DNA of 64,000 nt from Phenylobacterium sp. (GTDB lineage: Bacteria; Pseudomonadota; Alphaproteobacteria; Caulobacterales; Caulobacteraceae). How positions within the stretch are numbered: the stretch's first letter is position 1; each line of letters opens with the position of its first letter. Below, in pieces: positions 25,177-33,326 of this stretch. The notes under the pieces were generated by a model that worked only from the letters and a program-made list of their open reading frames with translations, had not been told where the DNA came from and made no database searches. Both the position numbers and the translations under genes were made by a program. The stretch spans positions 21,063 through 85,062 of the forward strand of contig NZ_JAUSLG010000089.1 in assembly GCF_030646615.1 (NCBI RefSeq), given 5' to 3'.

Positions 25177-26487
25177 ATGAGCGACCTCGCCCCTGAGCCT
25201 GCGGCGCCCGCCACGCCTGACCGCAAGGGCGTCGGCGGCTTCGTCCGGCGCTACTGGCTCGAGGTCACCCTGTGGAAGCGGATCCTTCTGGGTCTGGTCC
25301 TGGGCACGATCCTGGGACTGGCCATCGGCGAGCAAGCCATGGGGATCAAGTGGATCGGCGACCTCTTCGTGCGGCTGATCCGCATGATCGTCACCCCGCT
25401 GGTCTTCTTCTCCATCGTCTCGGGCATCGCCGGCATGGGCGATGTGAAACGGCTGGGGTCCATCGGGGCCAAGACGCTGTTCATGTACCTGGCCCTCACG
25501 GTCGTGGCGGTCTCGGTGGGCCTGTCGCTCGGGGTCCTCTTCCAGCCCGGGGCCGGCATGGATTTCGCCGGCACGACACCCCAGGTGCTGGGCGAAGCGC
25601 CGACGCTCGGCGCCTATCTGATGAGCATCGTGCCGCTCAACCCGTTCGCCGCCCTGAGCAATGGCGATATCCCGGCCATCATCTTCTTCGCCATCCTGAT
25701 CGGCATGGGGGTGCTGATCATCGGCGAGCCGGCCGCTCCGGCCGTCCGGCTGTTCCAGATCGGCTCGGACATCATGCTGGTCCTCGTCCGGGTGATCATG
25801 GAGCTGGCGCCGTTTGGGGTCTTCGCCCTGGTGGCCTGGGTGATGGGGACCTCAGGCCCGGAGACCTTCATCCACGTCTTCCTGCTGGCCTGCGCCCTGG
25901 TGCTGGGCTGCGCCATCCAGAGCCTGATCGTCCACGGGGGCGTTATCGGCCTGATCGCGCGCCTGCCGGTGGTCCCCTTTTTCCGCGACATCGCCGATGC
26001 GGTGATCGTCGCCTTTTCCACCTCGTCGAGCGCCGCGGTCCTGCCCGTGGCCATGCGGGTGGCCGAAAAGAACCTGGGCGTCAGCCACACGGTGGCCTCC
26101 ACCACCCTGCCGCTGGGGGCGACGCTGAGCATGGACGGCACGGCCCTCTATGTGGCGCTGCTGGCGGTGTTCTCGGCCCAGGCCTTTGGGGTCGATATGA
26201 GTGTGGCTCAGTACTTCATGGTGGGTCTGGTCTGCGTGATCGTCGCGGTCGGCACCGCGCCGGTGCCCTCGGCCTCGCTGTTCATGCTGGCCGCCGTGCT
26301 GCAGGTGATCGGCCTCAGCGCCGAGCAGACCGCCCTGGTGGTGGGCTTCATCCTGCCCTTCGACCGCATCCTCGACATGACCCGCACCGTGCCCAACGCC
26401 ACCAGCGACCTGGTGGTGGCCGTCACCGTGGCCAAGTGGGAGGGTGAGTTGGACGAGGTCGCCTATCGCGCCAAGCCGGTCGAGTAG
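25177..26487 (+). CDS. Dicarboxylate/amino acid:cation symporter (DAACS; glutamate carrier)
   Basis: A 436-residue secondary carrier of the GltP/DctA family that imports glutamate, aspartate or C4-dicarboxylates with H+ or Na+. The re-entrant hairpin 1 serine-rich motif is STSSSAAVLPVAM, TM7 has LSMDGTALYVAL (counterpart of the NMDGT cation site) and hairpin 2/TM8 has VPSASLFMLAAVL with FDRILDMTRTVPNA. GGAG lies about 9 nt before the ATG. It is 56 bp downstream of dgcA on the same strand, consistent with uptake of D-glutamate for DgcN/DgcA. It ends 21 bp before the convergent Bat operon. Confidence 0.92.
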   Translation: MSDLAPEPAAPATPDRKGVGGFVRRYWLEVTLWKRILLGLVLGTILGLAIGEQAMGIKWIGDLFVRLIRMIVTPLVFFSIVSGIAGMGDVKRLGSIGAKTLFMYLALTVVAVSVGLSLGVLFQPGAGMDFAGTTPQVLGEAPTLGAYLMSIVPLNPFAALSNGDIPAIIFFAILIGMGVLIIGEPAAPAVRLFQIGSDIMLVLVRVIMELAPFGVFALVAWVMGTSGPETFIHVFLLACALVLGCAIQSLIVHGGVIGLIARLPVVPFFRDIADAVIVAFSTSSSAAVLPVAMRVAEKNLGVSHTVASTTLPLGATLSMDGTALYVALLAVFSAQAFGVDMSVAQYFMVGLVCVIVAVGTAPVPSASLFMLAAVLQVIGLSAEQTALVVGFILPFDRILDMTRTVPNATSDLVVAVTVAKWEGELDEVAYRAKPVE

Positions 26488-26508
26488 GCCAGCCTCAGCT
26501 CAGGCCGG

Positions 26509-28602
26509 TCAGTTCGGGCTGTCCCAGACCGGCAGAAGCCGCTCCGCCCGTGTCCAACCCGACCGGCCATCTGCCAGCCGCACGCGGCGCCAGCCCAGAT
26601 AGGCCTTGTCGACCCGCCCGACCGCGCCGCCCGCCAGCTGGATCTCGGCCTCCTCGGCCGGGGTGTCCACCGGCAGGGGGCGCAAGGGACCGGCGCCCCA
26701 GACCAGCACGGCCCTGTCGCTGGCCAGTACGCCATAGCCGCTCAGGGCCGTGGCGCAGATCACGACGCCGACCAAGGCCAGCCCCGCCAGGGCGAGGCCC
26801 GCCTGGGCGAGATGGCGTCTGGGCCGGTAGCGGGCATAAAGCGCCGCGCCGAGCCCGGCCGCGGCGACCCAGGCGAACCCGATCAGCAGCCAGCGCCAGG
26901 CGGCCGGCGAGGCGATGGCGATGGCCCGGCCGCGCCAGTCCCGGGGGCGCGGCACGCTGGCGCGCGGCTCCAGGCTGTAGCCGGCCTTGGCGCTGGTGGT
27001 CATCCAGAGCTGGCGGGTCTGGGGATCGGCGGGGTTGTGCAGCCAGGCGATCGCCGCATGGCCGGCGGCCTCTTCCCACTGGTCCTGGGCGGCGAGCGCA
27101 ATGGCCAGGTTGTGCCGGGCGCGCCAGTCGAGGGGCGCCTCGGCCACGCTCTGGCGCAGGGCCTGCGCGGTCATGTCCTGGGCCAGGGCCTGGCCGCTCA
27201 TCACCATCAGGGCGAGCCCCGCCATGGCGGCGGCGGGCAGCAGATTGCCGCGGCGCAGGGCCGTGGCCGGCTTGAAGGGCGGCGGCGGGCCAAGGTCAGC
27301 CAAGGCGGCCTGGGCGCGCGGCGTCCAGTCGTCGGCCAGCACGCCGGCGCGGGCGTAGAGGAACTGGTCGGCCTGCGCCCACAGGGCGCGCCATTCAGGA
27401 TCTGGGAAGGCGTCTGGCGCCGGCGCCGCCAGGCCGAGACGCCAGCGCAGGGCGGCGTCGGCCTGCCAGGCTCGCACCAGACGCCGACGCTCGGCCGTTT
27501 CTGCGCTCCGGGCCAGTCGGGCCAGGGTGGCGGCCAGCCGGCGATGGGCGGCCCGGGGGATCCGGTCGGGATCGGTCTGGTGGGCGCGCCACAGCGCCAG
27601 CAGGCCCCACAGGGCGGCCAGCATGAGCGGGAGAGCCAGCAGGGCGGCGAACCACAAGCGGCCGGCCGGCGGCCCCACCGCCGAACCCTGGCCCTTCAGC
27701 ATCGGGGGAAGCCGGGCCTCATCCTCCGCCGCATCGGGGGACGCCGCGTCGGGCGGGACCAGGTCGCCGTTGGGGCCTGGCAGGACGTCCAGGGTGATGG
27801 CGTCGGCCCGGACCCGCTCAAAGCGTCCGGCTTGGGGATTGAACACCACCATTTCGAAGTCGCTCAACACATAGCGGCCCGCCCGTTGGGGTACGAGCAC
27901 CACGGTCTCGCTCAGGGTCCGTTCGAACAGGCCCGAGCCTTCGGCCTCGTCCAGCTCCGGCGCGCCGACCACCTCGAAGTCGCGGGAGACCTGGCGGGGC
28001 GGGAGTCCCCGGATGGCCGGCCAGTTGCCGGTTCCAGACAGGGTCACCCGCCAGGTCAGGCTCTCGCCCACACGGATCTCCTCGGCCTCGACCTCGGAGG
28101 TGACGGTGAACTGGCCGACCGCGCCGGTGAAGCCTTCCGGCGCTGGCGGCAGGGGGCGGATGTTGAACAGGCCGGTGTCACTCTCGATGGTCCGCGTCTC
28201 GGTGATGGCCCGCTGGTATTCTTCCATGTCCACCACGCCCGTCTGCAGCCGCATGACCTGGCTGGCCGGCGACAGAGGGGTCAGTCCGGGTTGCAGGGCC
28301 ATGGCGCGGGTCTTGAATTCGATGACGGCCCGGGCGGCGCCCGGCGCAGGCGGATTGCGCAGGGCGGGCTCCCCCCAGGGTTCGGCGACCAGGGGCTCGG
28401 ACGCCCATTCCAGTTCGCCCTCCAGATTGCCGAAGGTCGCCCAGTCCACGGTCCAGGCCAGGGTCAGGTCGAAGACCTCCCCGGCCCACAGGGGTTTGTC
28501 AGGCGCCTCGAAAGCGCCGGTGACGCTCTGACCCATGGCGGGCGCGCCCCACAGGGCGACCACGGCGGCGAAGGCGGTGGCCGTGCGGCGAAGGTTCACC
28601 AT
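26509..28602 (-). CDS. batD: BatD-BatE fusion: oxygen-tolerance protein with TPR and SH3-like regions
   Basis: A 697-residue exported membrane protein. Residues 1-24 form a signal peptide (ends PAMGQS). The N-terminal part is BatD (protein BatD/oxygen-tolerance Pfam), with two similar Ig-like repeats containing AGEVFDLTLAWTVD and VGESLTWRVTLSGTGNWPAI, then a TM segment. The C-terminal part looks like a former separate BatE: an internal signal-like hydrophobic stretch (AMAGLALMVMSGQALAQD), a TPR-like stretch, two TM helices and an SH3-like end. There is no stop between the parts. The frame stays open far upstream, but the ATG at 28602 begins the signal peptide and overlaps the previous gene by 7 bp. 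It is the last gene of the operon. Confidence 0.85.
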   Translation of the reverse strand: MVNLRRTATAFAAVVALWGAPAMGQSVTGAFEAPDKPLWAGEVFDLTLAWTVDWATFGNLEGELEWASEPLVAEPWGEPALRNPPAPGAARAVIEFKTRAMALQPGLTPLSPASQVMRLQTGVVDMEEYQRAITETRTIESDTGLFNIRPLPPAPEGFTGAVGQFTVTSEVEAEEIRVGESLTWRVTLSGTGNWPAIRGLPPRQVSRDFEVVGAPELDEAEGSGLFERTLSETVVLVPQRAGRYVLSDFEMVVFNPQAGRFERVRADAITLDVLPGPNGDLVPPDAASPDAAEDEARLPPMLKGQGSAVGPPAGRLWFAALLALPLMLAALWGLLALWRAHQTDPDRIPRAAHRRLAATLARLARSAETAERRRLVRAWQADAALRWRLGLAAPAPDAFPDPEWRALWAQADQFLYARAGVLADDWTPRAQAALADLGPPPPFKPATALRRGNLLPAAAMAGLALMVMSGQALAQDMTAQALRQSVAEAPLDWRARHNLAIALAAQDQWEEAAGHAAIAWLHNPADPQTRQLWMTTSAKAGYSLEPRASVPRPRDWRGRAIAIASPAAWRWLLIGFAWVAAAGLGAALYARYRPRRHLAQAGLALAGLALVGVVICATALSGYGVLASDRAVLVWGAGPLRPLPVDTPAEEAEIQLAGGAVGRVDKAYLGWRRVRLADGRSGWTRAERLLPVWDSPN

Positions 28603-30317
28603 GTCTGGGCTCCCGGCGGCCGGGACTCGGCTGTGGCGCTGCGCAGCCGCTGGAAGAGCTCGGCCGGGGAGTCGGCGGCGCGCAGGCGGCGCAGCTCGTC
28701 GAGGGGCTGGACCAGGGCCGGATTGCTCCATTCGGATGGATCGAAGACGTCCTCCTGCGAGCCGCCGACATTCTGCAGGCCCTGCTCGCCGGCGGTGGGC
28801 TCCTGCTGGTCCTCGGGCGGGCCATCGCCGCCGCCGTCGCGGGCGTCTTCGCCGGCCACCGGCTGCTGGCCCTGGGCGCCCATGGGTTCGTTGGCGGGAT
28901 CGGCGGGACCGGGATCGTCCATGGGGACCGGCGGCGGCGGGACCAGCAGGCGCTCCAGCTTGGCCTCGATGGCCGCCCAGTCGGCGAGGTCGGGCTCGAG
29001 CGCCCGGCCGCGCCGGGCGGCCGCCAGGCCGTCGCGCATGACCCCGTCCTCCAGGGCGTGGCCATGGCCCCGGTGGATCTCGCCATAGCGGGTCGCCACC
29101 TCGGCGATGCGCAGATAGTCGGGCGCGCCCAGCCGTCGCTTGGCCACCAGCTCTTCGGCCAGGCCGCGCATCTGCTGGAGGGGATCCTCCTCGCCCTGCA
29201 GATCGGCCTCGGTCAGCAGGGGCGACTGGGCCAGGGAGCGGTCCAAAGGCAGGAAGGCCAGCGCCAGCAGGCCGGCCAGGGCCGCCTGAGCCATGGCCTG
29301 GGCGCGCCTTTGCCGCAGCCTGGGCCGGGCGGGGATCTCCACCGCCGCGCTCCAGACCAGCAGGGCCAGCGCCGCCAGGGTGAACCAGGCGAACTGGTCG
29401 GCCTTGGCGGTGGGGCGGCCTTCGATGGCGCCGGCTCCGTCCGGCGGGGTGAGGCTGGCGGTGCGGACAAGCTCGGTCAGGTCGGCGGCCTCGGCCAGGG
29501 GAACCACCTGGCCCCCCGTCGCGCTGGCCAGCTCGCTCAGGGTGGCGGGCGCCAGGCGGGAGACCACCGGCGATCCGGTAGCCAAGGCCAGGGGCTGGCC
29601 GTCCGGCCCCGGCGGCGTCGCCCCGGCCTCGGTCCCCAGGCCCACGGCGACGATCCGCACATTCCGGGCGTGCAGGTCGGCCAGCCGCTCGCGCCAGGCG
29701 CCGGGCTCGGCCTCGCCGTCGGTCAGGATCACCAGGACCCGGCCCTGGTCGGCGTCGCTGAAGCTGGCCAGGGCCAGATCCAGCAGGGCGGAAAAGTCGC
29801 TGCCCGGGACCGGCATGTGCTCTGGCGCCATCTGCGGCAGATAGGCCGAGAGGATCGCCCGGTCCTCGCTGACCGGCGCCAGCAGGTGGGCCGTGCCCGC
29901 AAAGCCGATCAGGCCGATACGCCGGTCGGGCAGATCCTCGGCCAGCCGGGTGGCGAGGCTGCGCGCCCGGGCGAGGCGGCTCGGCGAGACATCGGCCGCC
30001 AGCATGCTGCGCGACAGGTCCAGGGCGATGATCACCTCGCCCGGCGCCTGGTCGCCCTCGGCCGGCGGCGCCTGGCCCCACTGGGGTCGCGCCAGGGCCA
30101 GCACCAGCAGCAGGAGCGCCAGCCAGAAGCGCCAGGCCAGCTGCGGGCGCCCGCGCCGGCGGTCAGCGAAGCGCACCCGGCCGCCTGCGGCCACGCCCCG
30201 CCGGATCTGCGGCCAGGCGGTCTTGCCGTCGCCGCCGCGCGACAGCCAGACATCCAGGGCCGCCAGGATCGCGACCAGGGCGGCCAGCCAAAGGAGTTGG
30301 GGCCAGAGGAAGCTCAT
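28596..30317 (-). CDS. batB: BatB-BatC fusion: membrane VWA protein with TPR tail
   Basis: A 573-residue inner-membrane protein. Two N-terminal TM segments (LWLAALVAILAALDVWL, WLALLLLVLALA) precede a von Willebrand A domain with an intact MIDAS, D100-L-S-R-S104, plus LTDGEAEPGAW. A further TM near residue 310 leads into a TPR-like BatC segment (YLRIAEVATRYGEIHRG) and a long acidic, Pro/Gly/Gln-rich tail ending with a BatC-like LRRLRAADSPAELFQRL. BatB and BatC are separate genes in many bacteria. Overlaps neighbours at both ends by 4-7 bp. Bat proteins are linked to envelope stress and aerotolerance; molecular role not established. Confidence 0.85.
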   Translation of the reverse strand: MSFLWPQLLWLAALVAILAALDVWLSRGGDGKTAWPQIRRGVAAGGRVRFADRRRGRPQLAWRFWLALLLLVLALARPQWGQAPPAEGDQAPGEVIIALDLSRSMLAADVSPSRLARARSLATRLAEDLPDRRIGLIGFAGTAHLLAPVSEDRAILSAYLPQMAPEHMPVPGSDFSALLDLALASFSDADQGRVLVILTDGEAEPGAWRERLADLHARNVRIVAVGLGTEAGATPPGPDGQPLALATGSPVVSRLAPATLSELASATGGQVVPLAEAADLTELVRTASLTPPDGAGAIEGRPTAKADQFAWFTLAALALLVWSAAVEIPARPRLRQRRAQAMAQAALAGLLALAFLPLDRSLAQSPLLTEADLQGEEDPLQQMRGLAEELVAKRRLGAPDYLRIAEVATRYGEIHRGHGHALEDGVMRDGLAAARRGRALEPDLADWAAIEAKLERLLVPPPPVPMDDPGPADPANEPMGAQGQQPVAGEDARDGGGDGPPEDQQEPTAGEQGLQNVGGSQEDVFDPSEWSNPALVQPLDELRRLRAADSPAELFQRLRSATAESRPPGAQTW

Positions 30318-31354
30318 GCCGCCGCCTTGCGACGACGGCCGCCGCCCAGGCGCGCGCCCAGGCCGTTCCAGATGGGGGCCGCCAGCAGCAGGGCGACCAG
30401 GGCTGCGCCCAGGGGCCAGGGGAAGAGTTCGGTGGTGACGACCCGGGTGCGGGTGCTGAAGGCGGTCTTCTGGGCCGCGTCGATGGCGGCGAAGGCTGCG
30501 TTGAGGGCCTGCACGTCGCCCGCCTGGACGAAGCGGCCGTCGGTCTCCTGGGCCATGCGCTGCAGGGCCTCGATGTCCAGGGCCGAGGGGAACTGGCGGG
30601 TTCCCACCCTCTGCCCCTGATCGTCGAAGATGGGGAAGGGGACCATGCCGTTGCGCCCCGCCCCGATGGCGTAGACCGGGACGCCGCGATGGCGGGCGAT
30701 GGCGGTGGCCTGGGGCGGGGTCAGGCTGCCGCTGGTGTTGGCGCCGTCGGTGAGCAGGATGACGAACTTGCCCACGGCGGCCTCATCGCCGTCGCGCTCA
30801 TTCTCCAGGCCGGCCAGGGCGATGGCCAGGCCGTCGCCGATGGCGGTGCCGTCGTCCAGCAGGCCGATCTGGATGGAGGCGAGCTGGTCCTCCAGCCAGG
30901 CGTGGTCGGTGGTCAGCGGCGCCAGCGTGTAGGCCCGGGCGGCGAACACCACCACGCCGATCCGGTCATTGGGCCTCTGGGTGACAAAGGCCTGGATCGC
31001 CGGGCGGACAGCCTCCAGCCGGTTGATTGGCCCGTCGGGGCCCACATAGTCCTCGGCCAGCATCGAGGTGGAGAGGTCGATGGCCAGCATCAGGTCATAG
31101 CCCCGGGAGACCACCTCCTGCCGCTGGTCGGTGCGCTGGGGGCGCGCCAGGGCGAGCGCCACCAGGGCCAGGCCCACGCAGAGGGCGACCATGCGCCAGG
31201 GGGCGGCGGGCGTGCGGCTGCGGGGGTTCCAGGCTGCGGCATAGGGCACAAGCCACACCGGCGCGCGGCCGCGCCACAGCCGCCAGGCGACCAGCGCCGG
31301 GATCAGGGCGAGCAGCAGGAGGAAGGCCGGGGCGGCGAGCTGGAACTGGCTCAT
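30314..31354 (-). CDS. batA: BatA-type membrane VWA protein
   Basis: A 346-residue membrane-anchored von Willebrand A protein. TM segments lie at about residues 8-24, 55-70 and 315-335. The MIDAS motif D93-L-S-T-S97 (LAIDLSTSMLAEDY) is intact, with VGVVFAARAYTLAPLT and ILLTDGANTSGSLTP downstream. The frame extends upstream, but the ATG at 31354 overlaps the DUF58 stop by 4 bp and begins the first TM region. MoxR ATPases with VWA partners act as metal-dependent chaperone-like pairs. Confidence 0.88.
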   Translation of the reverse strand: MSQFQLAAPAFLLLLALIPALVAWRLWRGRAPVWLVPYAAAWNPRSRTPAAPWRMVALCVGLALVALALARPQRTDQRQEVVSRGYDLMLAIDLSTSMLAEDYVGPDGPINRLEAVRPAIQAFVTQRPNDRIGVVVFAARAYTLAPLTTDHAWLEDQLASIQIGLLDDGTAIGDGLAIALAGLENERDGDEAAVGKFVILLTDGANTSGSLTPPQATAIARHRGVPVYAIGAGRNGMVPFPIFDDQGQRVGTRQFPSALDIEALQRMAQETDGRFVQAGDVQALNAAFAAIDAAQKTAFSTRTRVVTTELFPWPLGAALVALLLAAPIWNGLGARLGGGRRRKAAA

Positions 31355-32259
31355 GAGGCCGCGCGCAGGGCGCCGGCGCTGCGGGCGCGCAGGAAACCCA
31401 CCAGGGCGGCCAGGGGATCTTCGTCGGCGCGCACCACCAGCCGGTCGCCGGGATTTGGCCACCAGGCCGCCCATCGGGCCTCGCGCTCGATCCGCCAGGC
31501 GGCATGCGCGGCGCGGCTGGCCGGGGTGGCGTTCATCCAGACCAGCTGGCCGGCGGCGGGATCATAGGCGGTCACGCCCTGGGCTGCGGGGCCGTCCCGT
31601 TCCCAGGCGTCCTCCACCCGCACCCCGATCACCGGATGGCGGCGGCGAAGGGCGGCCCATTCCGGCGGGGGGAGACTGGCCGGAACCTCGCCGAACCAGA
31701 CCACCAGGGCGCCCTGCGGCGCCTGCTGCGAGATCAGCGGCCAGGGGGTGAAGGGCGTGGCGGGCGCGGGGTCCGGCGGCGGGGCGGCGAACAGGGCGGC
31801 CAGGGCCGAAAGGATGCGGGCGCGGCGCCTTGTGGGACTGAAGGCGGCGGCGCCGTCCGGGGTGACATGCAGCAGGCCGGCCCGCTCGCGGTTGACCACC
31901 GCCAGCATCAGGGTCAGCGCCGCGAGTTGGAGCAACACCTCGCGCTTGCTGGCGCCGCCGGAGCCGAACTGCAGGGCCGGGTCGTCGCTGACCACGGCGT
32001 AGACGGTCAACTCCCGCTCCTCGACGAACACCTTGCGATAGAGGTCGCCGAGCCGGGCGGTGACGTTCCAGTCGACGTCGCGGATGTCGTCGCCGAACTC
32101 GTAGCGGACCACCTGGTCGAACTCCATGCCCCGGCCCCGGAACACCGAGCGATAGCCGCCGGCCAGCAGGGTCTGCACCGAACGCCGGCGCAGCTGCCAT
32201 TCCAGCCGCCGCAGCGCGGTCTGGGCGCGGGGGTCGATCTCGGGCGGACGGGCCGTCAT
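31351..32259 (-). CDS. DUF58-domain protein
   Basis: A 302-residue DUF58 protein with no signal peptide or TM segment. The family core is MEFDQVVRYEFGDDIRDVDW followed by NVTARLGDLYRKVFVEERE and a degenerate VWA-like region (VYAVVSDDPALQF). DUF58 genes nearly always follow moxR and precede VWA genes, as here. It starts 9 bp after moxR and overlaps batA by 4 bp. Function unknown; inferred to cooperate with MoxR. Confidence 0.88.
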   Translation of the reverse strand: MTARPPEIDPRAQTALRRLEWQLRRRSVQTLLAGGYRSVFRGRGMEFDQVVRYEFGDDIRDVDWNVTARLGDLYRKVFVEERELTVYAVVSDDPALQFGSGGASKREVLLQLAALTLMLAVVNRERAGLLHVTPDGAAAFSPTRRRARILSALAALFAAPPPDPAPATPFTPWPLISQQAPQGALVVWFGEVPASLPPPEWAALRRRHPVIGVRVEDAWERDGPAAQGVTAYDPAAGQLVWMNATPASRAAHAAWRIEREARWAAWWPNPGDRLVVRADEDPLAALVGFLRARSAGALRAAS

Positions 32260-32268
32260 GGGCTCGCG

Positions 32269-33258
32269 TCAGCCGGGGACGGGAACGTCGGCGAGAACCT
32301 GGGCGACCACCGTCTCGGCGCTCAGGCCGGCGGCCTCGGCCTCATAGGTCAGGCCGATCCGGTGCCGAAGCACGTCATGCGCCACCTCCTGCACCAGGGC
32401 CGGAGTCACCTGGGCGAGGCCGCGGATGAAGGCCAGGGCCCGGCTGGACTGATAGAGGGCCAGCGTCGCCCGCGGCGAGGCGCCGAAGGCCAGCTGACGA
32501 AGCCCTGGCGTCCCGGGCGCAGCCATGTCCCGGGTCCTGCGGACCAGGGCCAGCAGATAGGCCTCGATCTGCGGCGCCACGAACACCTCATCGACGCCCT
32601 GGCGCAGGGCCAGCAGTTCCGGGCCGTTGGAGGTGGCCTCCACCGAGGGCGACCTTGTGGCCGAGCCCCAGCGGCGCAGCATCTCGAGCTCGTCCGTATC
32701 GGAGGGATAGTCGAGCAGGACCTTGAACAGGAAGCGGTCGGTCTGGGCCTCGGGCAGGGGATAGGTGCCCTCGTGCTCCACCGGGTTCTGGGTCGCCAGG
32801 ACCAGGAAGGGGTCGGGCAGGGGATGGCGGGTTCCGCCGATGGTCACCTGCCGCTCCTGCATGGCCTCCAGCAGGGCGCTCTGCACCTTGGCCGGCGAGC
32901 GGTTGATCTCGTCGGCCAGGACGATATTGGCGAAGACCGGCCCCAGGTGCGGCGTGAAGCTGCCGTCGTGGGGGGAATAGACCAGCGTGCCCACCACATC
33001 GCTGGGCAACAGGTCGGGCGTGAACTGGATGCGTTCGAAATCCAGACCCATGGCCTGGCCCAGGGACTTGACCAGCAGGGTCTTGGCCAGGCCCGGCATG
33101 CCTTCCAGCAGGACGTGCCCGCCCACCAGCAGGGCGATCTGCAGCCGTTCGACGACCTGCGCCTGGCCCAGCACCGCCTTGCCGATCTCGGCCGACAGGC
33201 GGGCGGCCCAGGCAGGCCCCGGCAGGGTGGCGGACGAGGCGGGCTGCGGGTGACTCAT
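32269..33258 (-). CDS. moxR: MoxR-family AAA+ ATPase
   Basis: A 329-residue AAA ATPase of the MoxR family. Walker A is GMPGLAKT at residues 53-60, Walker B is IVLADEINRSPAKVQSALLEAM, and sensor 1 is LATQNPVEHEGTYPLPEAQ with the arginine in DRFLFKV. Usual family length. The ATG at 33258 is chosen; an ATG at 33267 is nearly as good. It begins the five-gene operon moxR-DUF58-batA-batB/C-batD/E. The D-aminoacylase gene upstream is on the same strand 68 bp away, so read-through is possible. Confidence 0.92.
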   Translation of the reverse strand: MSHPQPASSATLPGPAWAARLSAEIGKAVLGQAQVVERLQIALLVGGHVLLEGMPGLAKTLLVKSLGQAMGLDFERIQFTPDLLPSDVVGTLVYSPHDGSFTPHLGPVFANIVLADEINRSPAKVQSALLEAMQERQVTIGGTRHPLPDPFLVLATQNPVEHEGTYPLPEAQTDRFLFKVLLDYPSDTDELEMLRRWGSATRSPSVEATSNGPELLALRQGVDEVFVAPQIEAYLLALVRRTRDMAAPGTPGLRQLAFGASPRATLALYQSSRALAFIRGLAQVTPALVQEVAHDVLRHRIGLTYEAEAAGLSAETVVAQVLADVPVPG

Positions 33259-33326
33259 CGGGACCATCCACGCGTTACAGGTACGGCTGGCGCGCCCCAT
33301 GCCGGGCGCGCCAGGTCTTGATAGGG

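Noticed and set aside
26812..29088. 758-residue plus-strand open frame
   Set aside because: Antisense to the Bat genes, low-complexity Gly/Gln/Arg composition from high-GC codon bias, no family motif.
28603..30081. Upstream extension of the BatD frame to 1190 residues
   Set aside because: The extension overlaps the BatB gene in another frame; a signal peptide and coupling overlap place the true start at 28602.
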